Source: Citrus sinensis
Taxonomy: Eukaryota > Streptophyta > Magnoliopsida > Sapindales > Rutaceae
NCBI RefSeq assembly: GCF_022201045.2
Contig: NC_068561.1
Coordinates: forward strand, 18,168,501 to 18,232,500
DNA length: 64,000 bases
Direction of reading: 5' to 3'
Within the stretch, counting starts at the first letter, position 1, and each line of letters starts with the position of its first letter. Below the pieces are notes generated by a model that saw only the letters and a program-made list of their open reading frames with translations, had not been told where the DNA came from and searched no databases. Position numbers and translations under genes: made by a program. Below, in pieces: positions 12,482 to 25,806 of the stretch.

Positions 12482-15173
12482 GCTTCAACGTAATCCTCTT
12501 TGTGCAAATAAATTTAGTGTAGTCCAATTATGTGGACTCAAAATCAGAGATGATGAGGTTTCTGGAAGCTCAAATAATGTTTCAAATAGCTGCCTACCTC
12601 AGCCCCGTCCTATGTATCTGAATCTTGAATTTGTCCCAGAATCTCATGTTCCCTGTTTTTTTGCTATGACCCTTGGAGTTAAATTACGCTTGGGAAGTCC
12701 TAGCATATCCAGTTTTCTTCCATACATTAACAATTATCGTGTGTACATAATATCTAGTATTGGCTTGGCTCTATATCAACTGGCAATCAGATCATTTATG
12801 TGGCAGAAAGATCCTAGGCTAAGGCTTTACTTAAAGTTTTTTCCCTCAGTATAGCAATAATTCTACCAATACCTTTAATACCAGTGAGATGCAACAGATC
12901 GGGGACATACTTGCAACACTTTATCCTCTTGTAAATGATATCTTTGGCCCTCGTGAACTGCTCAACTTTACGTTCACCTTATGGAAATGGTATGGGATAA
13001 TTAAAAAATAAAGCTACTACTTCAGATAAGTATTGTTGTTTGAGACTTGTTGTAAATAGTTAACTCACATAGTTTTGTTCTCTTTTTATTTTTTTTCCTT
13101 TGTATTGTTTCAGTAAAGCTTGACCCTCAAGAATCAGGAATGAGAAAAAGTGTCATGATTGGAATTGTGTTGGGGTCGATTGCATGCCTAATTACAGTGT
13201 CATTGGCCACTGTGGTTCTTTTCGACATAAAGAACACAAAGTACAAAAATGAAGTTTCAGGGAGACAGTCTAGTGAGTTTTTTCACAACTGTCACAATCA
13301 CCTATACTATTACCTTCTCTTCTTTTATGGACTTGGAATAGTAATGATGTTTTCTCTTAACAGTTCGAAGAATTCCAATCAAAGCTGATAATGTCAAGAG
13401 ATTCAGTTTCATAAAACTTGAAGAAGCCACCAATTGTTTTTGTTTGACCATTCAAGTTGGTTAAGGAGGCTATGGAAAGGTTTACAGAGGCATTTTAGCT
13501 ATGAAACAGTTGTGGCACTCAGCGGGCACAACGAGGATCATTGTAGGTTTAGAGAGAATTAAACTGAAAAAGAACTTCAATGTTGTTTACATCATTGCAA
13601 CCAGTTCTTGGATACTGTGATGAAGAAGGAGAACATGTTCCCTCCATAACATCAGCCAGTTCTGTTCTGAGAAAAAAATGCATGGCATAACAAACTTAAC
13701 CATGCATTATAGTCAAGAATAATGCTGCAATACACCTACATTTTTTAAATTGGCACTTCTAAGTTTCCTCCAAATGCTTAAATACACAAGGGTTTTTTTT
13801 TCGAATTCAAAATACCTTGATGTTTTTTAATAAGTTAACAACTTAGTTAATTAGGTAAAATTAAATGCATTTATACTCATAAGCTTATTGATCAAAGTCT
13901 ACTTCAAGATGCATTATTTGGTGTCTTTTACTAGTGTATGAATTTATGTCAAATGGTTCCTTTCGAGATCTTCTCTCGGGTATACTTTCTGTAATTTCTT
14001 GCTGAAGTTACATTTGTGGTTAATAGTTTGCATGGGTAGATGCGCGAATCTTTGAACACTAACGAATATAAACATAGTCTGGATGGCCTATCGTTCTGAT
14101 TCCCTTAATAAAATGATCAATTTTTAGTATTAGGCTGTGAATTTAACATTGTTGGTGACATGCATACATGACATCTAGATTCAGAAGATATGTGAGTTTG
14201 GCTATGAGATTGCATATTGTATTGGGTTCAACAAAAGGGCATTATCTACCTTCATACAGAAGCTGATCCACCAATAATCCACCGGGATATCAAGGCAACC
14301 AACATATTATTAGACTCCAAATTCACCCCAAAAGTTTCTGATTTTGAAATCTCAAGGCTTGCACCGGTACCAAATATTAATGGGGTTGTAGGTCATGTAT
14401 CCACTGTTGTCAAAGGCACACCTGTGGGTACCATCTCATAACAATATTGAATAATTATATCATTTAAATATGCTTCTTGCTTTGTTGTATGTGTACCATT
14501 CAACCCATGTCTTCAATGTGGGCTTATGTTGATCCAGAGTACTTCTAGACTCAACAATTGACAGAGAAGAGTGATATTTATGGTAGAAACATTGTCCGGG
14601 ACGTACTTCACTTGATGCTTTTCTTTAAATATCCTCTTTTATTCTCCTTCATAATGGTAATGAGCATTTTTTTTTCATGAATGTTACATCATGTATATGT
14701 AAATGAAGCATGACAAATTGGGATGATGTTCTCTATCATAGATAGGAGCATGAGTCTCTACTCATCTAAGTACCTGAAAAGATTCATGTCATTGGCCCTA
14801 AAGTACTGTAAGGATGAGACAAAAGCACGACCATTAATGTTAGAAGTAGCCAAACAATTAGAGAACATATCTTCAATGCTTCCGGAATCCGATACAATTC
14901 CAATTGAGTCAAACATCTCTGCTTCAGGAGAAATTCTAGAATATTTTTGATGTATTACAACCAATTGATGCATACATGACATGTGTAGTTGAATTTAATA
15001 TAACCACCACTTAAATGCTGATTTTTCAAAATAAATGCAAACGTATCATTGCATCATTTACTTGTTGTGTGCCTGACATGATACATTTGAAGTATTCTAA
15101 AATTTCTCCTTCAGGATCTTCAGCATTTGTCTCATCATCTCTTTACCCGAGAAGAAATTCATGCGTTTGCTAA
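12482..15173 (+). pseudogene. Decayed LRR-VIII receptor kinase, paralogue of the gene at 18.4-24.9 kb
   Basis: The fragments match the 3' exons of the intact kinase downstream and keep their order. They are the post-LRR ectodomain (12482-12993), the transmembrane exon (13114-13274), the kinase N-lobe (from 13364), the exon with LVYEFMSNG (near 13925-13979), the catalytic loop exon (HRDIKATN, near 14190-14427), a short DPEYF exon (14532-14601) and the C-lobe (14716-14950). The final piece GSSAFVSSSLYPRRNS ends in TAA at 15171-15173. Disabling changes: Gln to TAA inside the glycine loop (13462-13464), loss of the catalytic-Lys segment by frameshift, DFG read as DFE, a stop in the DPEYF exon, and an internal deletion there. 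All LRR exons are missing. The upstream edge coincides with the copia 3' LTR. Confidence 0.9.
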
Positions 15174-15183
15174 TTTCCAAGAA

Positions 15184-16073
15184 AGAGCAGTGCTAGCGTC
15201 AGTCGCCTTTGGAGCGATTGACGCAGTCGCTGCTTCTAAGGGGGACAAGTGTCCCTTTTCTTTTCATTTTTGTGCTTTATTAAATGCTCTTTGTAACACA
15301 ATCACCCTTTATATATTTGTTGAATTTTTTTCCTAAGAAAACAATTAACCAAAAAAATAAAGGTCTGTGAACAAAAATATGGAGTCATTATTATACATTA
15401 AATTTATTAAACAAATTATACAAGTAAAAATAATTTTTCACTCTAAGTCACTAAATTACTTAATAAAAACATTGATATTTATAATAAAAAGATTATTTGA
15501 ATCTACTAAATCAATTATACGAAGTAGTTTGAATATCTAAATCAAAATTTAAGTTCAAAATAAGTTAAATCCACTCCACTGACAATTAAGAGGACATATT
15601 AACCTCAAATTATTTGTAGATATTATAATAAAAGAGAGGGGTTAAAATAAGAAGTTGAAAAATAATAATGGTGTATTGGTGTTTCTTTTTTAAATCTTAT
15701 CTCAGAAAAATAAAATTTGGAGTGAAAAAATTACGTAAAGTTGTTATTGTCATGTTAAACAAATGTTGCAGTGGATTTAAATTCTTAAATAAATATGATT
15801 TTTTCAAAAAAAATGAAAGAAATGATAAAATAATAATTAAGCATAAAGAATAAAGACTATTGTCAAGGCAAAAGACTTTTTTCATCAAAATTGTGAGGGT
15901 AAAAATAAAATTATAACAGTTACAAAGACTATGATTGATAATCTATGGTACAAGTAAAAACTAAAACAATAACAAAAACATTTAATAAAGCACAAAAAAG
16001 AAAAGAAAAGGGACACTTGTCCTCCTTAGAAGCAGCGACTGCTCCCAAAGGCGACTGACACTAGCACTGCTCT
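15184..16073. mobile_element. 890-bp non-autonomous TIR element (hAT- or MULE-like MITE)
   Basis: Inverted termini of about 95-100 bp start AGAGCAGTGCTAG. The left arm continues CGTCAGTCGCC...GGGGGACAAGTGTCCC and the right arm mirrors it. An 8-bp target duplication TCCAAGAA is seen at 15176-15183 and 16074-16081 (extendable to 9 if one terminal A is excluded). Eight bases favours hAT and nine would favour Mutator-like. The interior is AT-rich with no transposase ORF. Confidence 0.85.
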
Positions 16074-16081
16074 TCCAAGAA

Positions 16082-18357
16082 GTTGGAAGTAAGTAACCTT
16101 GTTAGTGGTGCCATCCCCAGCATTGAGCGTCGCCAATGCCATTGCCCGTGTATGTTTTTTCTCTTAAATGAAACTGAAATATCGCTGTTATCATGTTTTG
16201 TTTCTTTTTTTATGGAAGTGGACTGAAAAACTGTTCTTCAGGAATCAGTCATTTCATGCATGTTATAGGATGCTTTAGAAACAAGTCAGAGTGAACTCTG
16301 ATTCCATGCGTGTAGTTTACTGTGTGTCTATACAGTTTGTATATAGCTCACTCTCTCTGAATCTAGAAACTGTTTCCAAAATGGTGGAGAATTTCCAATT
16401 CATATTTTAGGGTTACATTTGCTTCAGCATCTTGGACAGCTGAGCTACCAAAGTATTTGGGTAAAAACTCTGTAGTTTATTCAAAATAAAGTATTGAAAG
16501 AATAACAGATAATTTTTACTTGATAACTTTATTATTACCAATGGTATTATTTACCAAATATTTATCAACTTTCTCTCAACAACTAGAACTTCTTGTCCAC
16601 AATAATGGTGTCTTTTAAGCTACTTCGCAGCAATACCATACGGAGCTTAAGAGTTATTCTCTAAATTGGTGATGTGTTGCTTTTATTTAATTTTTAAAGC
16701 ATTGCGGCAAAGAAGTTATGATAAATACTTATCTTTTCTCAACAACAAATTAATTTATGTTACCGTCTATCCGCCGGCTTCTTATACTTGGTACTTTAGT
16801 GAGTTGATTCCATATAGTGAGTAAGTGATGAATTAGAAATTCACATTACCTTAGTGTGAAACTATCCTCATGATTCTAATTATCTTTTGGACTTATAAAA
16901 AGTCCGAAGGTTGATGGTTATAAAATGATTTAAAAAATATCATCCAATTCAAGTGACAATTTTATTAAAATTAATAATAGTGACTTTTTTAGGCAAAAAA
17001 ATCAACTCACTTGTTGTCTTTTTTTTTTTTTTTTTAAATTTCCCCCCTCATTTATATACTGGACTAGTGGACTTATCAGCTTTTGATCTTATCTGTTGCA
17101 ACCCCTTCGATGCATAAAGGGACAAAATCACCTATTGGTGGGAAACATTTTCAGCCACAGTAACAGAGTCGATTTCAGAGAGGTTACACCACATCATAAA
17201 TGGCTATTTACGCCATATTTTTCTAATACGGCAACTCGATTCCACAGAGGTTATTCCACATAGTATTTCTCTGTCATACGTCCCAAAATATCGGGCAGAA
17301 GTAAATGGCATTTCTTCGCTAGCCACCTTGTAATTTTCATGGAGCGCTAGATATCAAATCAAACCCCGAGGTTGATTTTGCAACATTGACAAATTGTCAA
17401 TGGACGCCACGTGGGGCTAACAATTCTGTACTTTCTGAGTTCCCTGTCCTAAATGAAATGAAAGCAACCCTCTCGCATTTTTTGATAGGATCTCCTATCT
17501 CACGTGAATTTAAAATATATGTCTCTTATATAAGTAATATATAAATCTCATATATATATATATATATAAGATAAGGATTACTTTTTTTATATGATATTTT
17601 AAAGTTTAGGAAAGGTTCATGGAGTGAGAAAGTTTATTCCATTATTTGTGATACATATTTTAATGAAGAAAAAGGAAGGACAATATCTTATTCTCTATCT
17701 GTTTTGCTAGCTAAAATTGCTTGATTAGGGGGGAAAAAAAAAGGAAAGAAAGAAATTGGATGAACCAACCATGATGACAATGCCATCTAACAAATCATTT
17801 ATTCAAGCAAGAAAAGTCTATGTTCAATTTGTTCATGCACATGACAGCTACACTGTGTCACAACATAATCCAATATTTTATTGGATTTGCGTCAGCTTTG
17901 CGCCACCACAAGAAAAGGACAGAGACCTGGGTTTGAGTTTTGGTTGTCAGGCTATATGTTTCACTGGTCTCTTTCTCATGTAAGAAGCTTTCTCTTATCA
18001 GTGTTTTTGATGATTATTATTACTATTATTTCTTGGCAGGAATCATATCTGTTTTTGCATCTTCTGCTGTTAAGATCCCAATTATTAGCCACAAAAAAAG
18101 AAGTCAAATAAAGTTGCTAATTGATTTCTAATGACATGCTTTTTCAAAAATAAACTGAGAGTAGTTGAGTTGTGTGTCCCTTGTAGCTGCTCTTTCCGCT
18201 TTATACGACCAACCAGGAGAGAATTTTAGATGAATGTTGTGTTTGAGGTATGAATGATTTTTATGTTGGACACTGATACTCTTTTAATTTGATTGTTGAC
18301 AAGTGGCATCTTTTTTTTTTCTCCCTGTTATTTGAAAATGTGTTTTTGTAGGGTATC
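16082..18357. other. Intergenic region and promoter/5' leader of the receptor kinase
   Basis: No protein-coding gene recognised. It contains an (AT)n tract at 17550-17568. A probable 5'-leader exon ends near GAG|GTATGA around 18247, with a matching acceptor TTTTGTAG just before the start codon. The 17.9-18.2 kb stretch is pyrimidine-rich and may belong to the leader, but no TATA box stands out. Confidence 0.4.
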
Positions 18358-21300
18358 ATGATGTTTGGGTTGAGAGCTTCTGGATTTGTTTATGCCTTGT
18401 TGTTTAGTTACTTGGTGCTTCTTGCAGCTGCTCAGACTACAGATCCTCAAGAAGGTATTTGCTGCAAGCTTGAGTTTTTTAATTTTTGTTAGCTGGGAAG
18501 TTGCCATACCTACTACCTCTACTCCTCAAGAAAAGTTCTTATGCATTTAAAAATTCTTAATTCCTGTGCCCAGCTAATTTGTTGCCACAAATATGGTGAT
18601 TGATGGTAGGGTATAATATACATAATAACTAAATGAAAGTTATCCTTCATTGACAATATCCATGATATGAGACAAAATTGGGCATGAAAGAGAATTGCTT
18701 TCATATTGAAATGCTTGTTATGGAGGTTGGTAAATCGGATGATAACTTTACTTGGTATCTGGGTTCTATCTTTTTGCTGATCTCTTTCATCTTGAGATCC
18801 AAATAATGATTAGTATTGTTTGCAGCAAGTGCATTGCGAGCAATCAAGAACAGTTTAGTTGATTCTATGAATCACCTCAGAAATTGGAACAAGGGGGATC
18901 CCTGCATGTCAAATTGGACAGGAGTTTTATGCTTTGATACAGTTGAAACTGATGGTCACTTGCATGTTCGAGAGCTGTATGTTTTACATGTTCCCATTTG
19001 CCTTTTGGCTTTTCTTGATTTTCTTTCTATTTTGTTTTTTTTTTTTTTTTGGTTATGTTACTCTATGTCCTTTTTTACCTGAATTGTATCATTAAACCTT
19101 TGCATTCTTAATATATGCCATACAATGATTATAAGTATCCATCTTCCGTTTCTTTTGATACAGCCAGCTGCTTAGTATGAATCTCTCTGGAAATTTAGCA
19201 CCTGAGCTTGGCCAGCTATCTCGGCTTCGAATATTGTGAGACATAAAATTTTCATAAGTTGATTTATTGAGAAAAAGTATATAATATCTTAAACTTTTCC
19301 ATAATCTATTCATTGATGCTTACTTCTTTTTCTTTCATTGGCCACTGGAAGAGATTTCATGTGGAATGATCTGACGGGAACAATACCAAAGGAGATAGGA
19401 AACATTTCATCCTTGATATTCTTGTAAGCTTGGAGTTGTTTTTTTTTCGATCTTTTTAATTTAGTTCCACTTCCCCCCTCTTCTCTTTTAATGGATTAGT
19501 TTCTCTGAATAGATCTGAAGGCTTTTATATGGTTTGTCTGATGTCACTTTTATATGCATAGGCTCTTGAATGGAAATAAATTATCTGGTTCTTTACCTGA
19601 TGAGCTTGGATATCTATCTAACTTGAATAGACTCCAAGTAGACGAGAATAATATCACAGGCACAATTCCAAAATCATTTGCTAACTTGAGCAGAGTGAGA
19701 CACCTGTAAGTGGATTATCACCCCAAAACGCTACTTCAATTTATAGGGGAGGCTGTTTGTCTTCTACTCTCATTTTATCTGCTTTTATATCTGACCATTG
19801 CAGCCACTTGAACAACAACTCTATTGGTGGTCAAATTCCATCTGAGCTTTCCAAACTGTCCACTCTTATTCATCTGTGAGCTTATACAGATTTTATTTAT
19901 TTATTTTTTTGTTTTCTATTATCTGCCATAACCTTTTGGCTTGGAAGATTGTTAGATTGAGAGATGTTGATTAGTTATAAATGGTAAGTAATAAATGAAA
20001 CAAATGCTTGCAGGCTTGTGGATAATAATAACTTGTCTGGAAATCTTCCGCCAGAGTTATCAGAGTTGCCACAATTGTGCATTCTGTATGTTTTCTCCAC
20101 ACTCTTTATTTGTTTATTTATTTATTTTTTTCACTTAAATCTCAGTTTTTGTTATGTATCTGATTGATTCATTGTGCTTCATGAATGATGTTATGAATTT
20201 TCAACTCCTTTGTATCTTGCTAGGTGTTTAGCATAACCTTAAAGGCATGTTTAATGGTGAAATGTATGTGCCTCATCGTTTATCATATTGCCATTTGTTT
20301 AAATTGCAATAGTTTTTCCCTTTCTGCAGTCAACTAGATAACAACAACTTCAGTGCTTCTGAAATTCCAGCCACTTATGGAAACTTTTCCAAATTAGTAA
20401 AGTTGTAAGTATTTTATCACTCTTTGCCTTCAATGCTGCCTTGTATTCTTCCAGTGAAAAATTATGCTTCCTTTTAAGCCTCAGAATCCAAGTTTTTTGA
20501 CAAAAAAAGTGTGATTATGAACCTAGTCATATGACACGTGACCTGTATTAAGAAAGAAATCAACATCTTGGAATTAATCCTGGTAAAAATACAGATGCAG
20601 TTGTCTCTTTGAAGTTACAATATCATTGGCTCTTTTATGATGGATAATATGTAAATAATTAACAATACAGTTATTAAGACCTTGATTCCCAAGGAGTCAG
20701 ATGATTCAGGCAACTTTTCAAATAATTTGGATGGCTTCTTTCTAATACATGTGCTGCTGTGGAATCAGCTCTCTTGAGTACCAGTGTTTGCTATGAAATG
20801 GAAATTAGCAAGTACAAATATTGCCATTCTTCAAAAGAAATGGAATAAGAAATTTTTGCCTAGATATTCTTGGAAGGCAAACTGATACAGAGTTATTCTT
20901 CTCTTTTCAAATTGGCAGAAGTCTTAGGAACTGCAACTTGCAGGGAGCTGTTCCTGATCTTAGCGGGATTCCAAACCTATACTATTTGTAAGTTTGAGTA
21001 TTGCGTTGAAAATTTTTAATATTCACTTCCCAAAGGTTGTTCTAAGGTCTTCACGTTCTGATGCTATTATTTTTATTCTGTTAAAGCTACAACATGTAAC
21101 TTGTATTATACTGTTCCTGGGTTCATATGACAGGGATCTTAGCTGGAATCATCTAACTGGATCCATACCATCAAAGAAGCTTTCTGAAAACGTGACAACT
21201 ATGTAATGGCATAGTAAATTTGTATCTCTTGTCAGGCATTTTATTTGAAATAGAATAAAAATAAAGATGTCCTTGTGTTGAAAAATTCATTCTTGTTGAT

Positions 21301-24300
21301 TGCAGTGATTTGTCAGACAACTATCTTAATGGATCCATCCTGGAAAGTATCTCTAATCTGCCTTTTCTTCAGACACTGTAAGAATCTATAAGCTTCTTAT
21401 CATTCTTTCTATTTCCTCTTATGGGGTAACAAGTATAAAATAGTTAAGAGAGTATTATATAATGCTGTTTGTTACATCTAAAAACAACTGTTTCAATGGA
21501 ATAGTATATATGGGGATGTTCTTCTATGCACTCTGAATATGACTTTCAATTTCTTATGTATTTCAGGTCACTGGAGAACAATTTTTTGACCGGTTCTATC
21601 CCTGCTACCATATGGCAAAACAAGTCCTTCAGTACAAAAGCTAGGCTTAAAATGTGAGACTTGTCTTATTATCTATGATCACGCAGCGTTGATTGCCTGC
21701 TACTGCATAAAGATAATGAAAATTATATTAGTGTTTGCATATGTTTTGAAGTGAATATCATATGTTAGTCCAATTCTTCAAAACATAACTTCTGCTGACA
21801 TTCTCCTTTTTTGCACAATCAAAATACAGTGATCTGAGGAACAATTCATTCTCAAACATTGTCGGAGATCTAACTCTTCCAAGCAATGTCACCCTAAGGT
21901 ATGCTGGTCCCCTATATACTACTATTTCCCATCTTCTTTGTGTCAGTAATCTTGGTCAAGATTAAATTATAAGGATATTAAGAATAAAAAACTATGTGGC
22001 ATGTTATGTATATTCCTTAATTCCATCATTCATTTCTCATATTTTGGCAGTTTCTTTTTAGGCTTGGGGGCAATCCTATCTGCACCAGCGCAAACATACC
22101 AAATACAGGCAGATTTTGTGGATCTGATGCTGGAGGAGATGAGACACTTACAAACTCAAAAGTTAATTGTCCTGTTCAAGCATGTCCAGTGGATAATTTC
22201 TTTGAATATGTCCCTGCATCCCCTGAGCCATGCTTTTGCGCAGCACCTTTGAGAATTGGCTATCGGCTAAAGAGTCCCAGTTTCACTTATTTTCCTCCTT
22301 ATGTTTACCCATTTGAGGAATACCTGACTAATACTCTTAACCTGGAACTCTATCAACTGTCAATCGATTCATTTGCCTGGGAGAAGGGACCTCGTCTGGA
22401 GATGTATTTGAAGCTGTTTCCTACATTGAACCGCTCAAGCACGTTTGATGACAGTGAGGTTCGGCAAATTAGAGACAGATTTACATCCTGGAAGTTTCCA
22501 GGAAGTGACATCTTTGGCCCATATGAGCTGCTCAACTTCACACTCCTGGGGCCTTATTCAAATCGTATGTGTCTAAGCCTGCAATTGCTCTTTTTTTATT
22601 CTCAAAACTTGGCTTCAAATAGATATTTTGTGCTTCGGTAGGCAAGGTTGATCAAACTTATGCTGAGCTTGAAAGTCAACAGGAAACTGGGTGGATATAT
22701 CATCTAAGCATATAAAATTTTAATGCCATTTGATTGGATTGATTAATTCTATTTATATTTCCTTTCTGATTTTCTTGTTTGCTACAGTGAATTTCAACAG
22801 TCAAAGCAAAGGTATTAGTGGGGGCATTTTGGCAGCAATTGTAGTAGGGGCCGTTGCCTCTGCTGTGGCAATAACTGCAGCTGTAACACTTCTGGTAATG
22901 AGAAGGCATGCTAGATATCAACACTCATTATCAAGGAAACGATTATGTGAGTTTTTTAATGCAACTCTTTAGGATTAATTTATGCAAATACTTCTATATA
23001 ACCCATATCTCTGTGGGAGTGAAGAGTGATGTTCCTTATGTTTTGCAGCCACGAAGATATCTATGAAAATTGATGGGGTGAAAGGCTTCAAGTTTAAAGA
23101 ATTGGCAATGGCAACTGACTATTTCAGCAGTTCAACTCAAGTTGGTCAAGGAGGTTATGGGAAGGTTTATAAAGGCATTTTGTCTGACAATACAACCGTT
23201 GCCATAAAGCGCGCTGAAGAAGGATCCTTACAGGGCCAAAATGAATTCTTGACTGAGATAAAATTACTGTCTAGGTTGCATCACCGGAACCTGGTTTCAC
23301 TGTTGGGATACTGTGATGAAGAAGGGGAGCAGGTATGTTCATTTCCAGTTGTCAATTTATGGAATGTCACTAGTACATCTCTAGGGTTTTGTCTTACAAG
23401 ATGTGTGATTGCATATACTTTTCCCAATAAAGAATTGGGTGTATTAAAATCGGTTCAATTATAGATATAAACAACCTGCTTCTGCTTTTGCCACTTGTGC
23501 AGATGTTGGTGTACGAATTCGTGCCTAATGGCACATTGAGGGACTGGCTTTCTGGTATGTAATTTTTCTAGATTTATGGTTTGTTACTGCATCTGTTCTT
23601 GCTAAAAAAAACTCTAAATAATAGCCCATACCTAGCTTCGTAATGCTGCCTTCAGTAACGTATTGTTGCATTACTTTTCGCTTTTAACTATCTAGTTTTT
23701 GGCATGCTTATGTTGAACTTAACTTTCTTGGTAATTGAATTGGCAGTGACTATGATTTGCAGGTAGAACTAAAGAAAACCTGAATTTTGCTATGAGGTTA
23801 CGTGTTGCATTGGATTCTGCTAAGGGAATTCTTTACCTCCATACCGAAGCACACCCACCTGTATTCCACCGAGATATCAAAGCCAGCAATATACTTCTGG
23901 ATTCCAATTTGAATGCCAAAGTTGCTGATTTCGGCCTCTCGCGGCTTGCTCCAGTCCTGGATGATGAAGGAACAATGCCAACTCATGTTTCCACAATTGT
24001 GAAGGGTACACCGGTAAGTTTGAATCTGTCATTAACATGTTTTGGTTCCATAGAAGTTATTTGCAGGTTTCTGTTGGCTGGTTACTAGGCCCAAATTTGA
24101 AACAGCATAGCTCTCACATATATTGATCATACGTATATGCAGGGTTACCTCGATCCAGAATACTTTTTGACTCATAAGTTGACAGATAAAAGTGATGTTT
24201 ATAGCCTTGGAGTTGTACTCCTGGAACTATTGACGGGTATGCAACCAATATCACATGGCAAAAATATTGTCCGCGAGGTACTTTCTCACACGAAAATGCT

Positions 24301-24860
24301 CTTGAACATCTCTTCTCTGTTCTATAACTTTTTACTCGATGACCACGAGCACATTCCTTTCTAGAAAACTTTCCAACAGCAGCCAATCTTTTCAGCATAA
24401 ACTAACAATATCTTTAATCAAAATCCAGCGCTACACAGCATTGATTTCATTTTGACAAAGCTCAAACATTTAGCAGCATACATTAAGCATATGAGAATTA
24501 TATGTGCAGGTCAATGTGGCCCGTGATTCAGGTATGGTGTTCTCGATCATAGACAATAGAATGGGCTCTTATCCATCAGAATGTGTAGAGAGATTTGTAA
24601 CTTTGGCACTCAGATGTTGCCATGACAAGCCAGAACATCGGCCATCCATGTCAGATGTTGTCAGAGAGCTCGAAAACATTCTCAAAATGTTTCCAGAAAC
24701 TGATACCATGTTTTCTAAATCTGAATCGAGTTCCCTCCTTTCTGGCAAGTCAGCATCAACTTCTTCGTCTTTCCTTACAAGGGATCCTTATGCGTCGTCG
24801 TCCAATGTTTCAGGCAGTGATCTTATCAGTGGTGCAGTTCCCTCCATCTCACCCCGTTGA
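18358..24860 (+). CDS. LRR receptor-like Ser/Thr kinase, LRR-VIII-1 type (At5g01950/At1g06840-like)
   Basis: Plasma-membrane receptor kinase. Twenty exons join in phase: 18358-18454, 18826-18976, 19164-19235, 19352-19423, 19562-19705, 19804-19875, 20014-20085, 20330-20404, 20919-20987, 21134-21202, 21306-21377, 21567-21653, 21830-21898, 22062-22564, 22788-22946, 23049-23332, 23503-23554, 23763-24013, 24143-24277, 24510-24860 (951 aa). Signal peptide ~1-25, LRRNT ([13 protein letters not shown]), then LRRs coded by 69-75-nt exons each holding one repeat. A Cys-containing post-LRR domain follows at ~365-540. TM is ~550-580. The kinase has [11 protein letters not shown] (~626), VAIK (~650), HRDIKASN (~742) and DFG (~762), so it looks like an active RD kinase. 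The stop is upstream-protected by an in-frame TAG just before the first ATG. The subfamily includes the H2O2/quinone sensor HPCA1; the ligand here is unknown. Confidence 0.93.
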
Positions 24861-25750
24861 CACCAAGACAATAAGTTACGACCTTGTACAATAATCAATA
24901 TGAGGAATGTAACATGGATTTTGTATCTTAATGTAATATATTATCATGTAAATGAAGCAAATAAATTTTTATATAGGGTGATAAATTTGCTGTTTGTATT
25001 ATGATTCTTCATTCGAATTGAAGTTTCTGCTGTATAATGGACTTATCAAATATCAAGCACAACAAATGGATATAAAGTAGGTTTTTATCGAACAATTTAA
25101 CAAATGCGAAAACTCTAGTGGGACATTCAGAAGATCCATTTTTATGCATTTACAGGTGGAATTTTGCTTAAAATCCATAGAAATTTCATAAAAATAATTC
25201 CCTTTTTGCTAAATTGTAAATATCTTGAAAATATTGGTTAACCATAAATAATTTTAAAAAATGTTCATGTATTAGAAATGCGGTATTTTAAAACGTATAA
25301 AATTTTCAATTTTTATGCAAAGAACATGTGATTTGTTGTTTGATTAATTGTAGCGTTTCTACAATGTGAAACAACAGTTGCCAACAGCAAATTGAATTTT
25401 TTAAAAAATTATTTAGTTATTTACAAGCAAATTGAATTTTTAAAAAAAAAGTTATTTATTTATTTATTAAAACTCTCCACGTCATTTTTTTTCCACGTAG
25501 GAATTGACTTTCGCAACACTCGTGTTTTGCTGTCTGAAAACCGCTATATGACGTCATAAACGCTGTTTGTTTTGATACAAAATCCGTGGAACCGAAGTAA
25601 GCGTTATTGGGTCGCTGGTTTTCGGACTAGGGACTGGGACTACATTTGAAAACAACGTGCCGTCAGATTATAAAAAAAAAAAAATTAATTAATTAATTAA
25701 AAAAACCCAAATTAACTGATTCTTGTTAGTAAATCTTCTATCTACATTTA
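24861..25750. other. Intergenic: receptor kinase 3' UTR and ZIP gene promoter
   Basis: AT-rich sequence with no ORF of note. It has AATAAA-like signals near 24960, TTTATTTATTT near 25455, and (AATT)n at 25683-25700. CCACGT(C/A) elements near 25480-25500 and TGACGTCA-like sequence near 25548 could be bZIP sites, which is a guess from motif only. Confidence 0.4.
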
Positions 25751-25806
25751 CTGTTAATTTTATTGGGGGGGTTTCGGTTTATTCCTCGGAACCTTCTCTG
25801 TCTCTC

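Noticed and set aside
15668-15853. ORF inside the 890-bp TIR element as a possible transposase
   Set aside because: It is only 61 codons of Lys/Phe-rich low-complexity sequence, so the element is non-autonomous.
17756-18131. Overlapping plus-strand ORFs upstream of the receptor kinase
   Set aside because: No recognisable family, overlapping frames, and they lie in the presumed promoter/leader.
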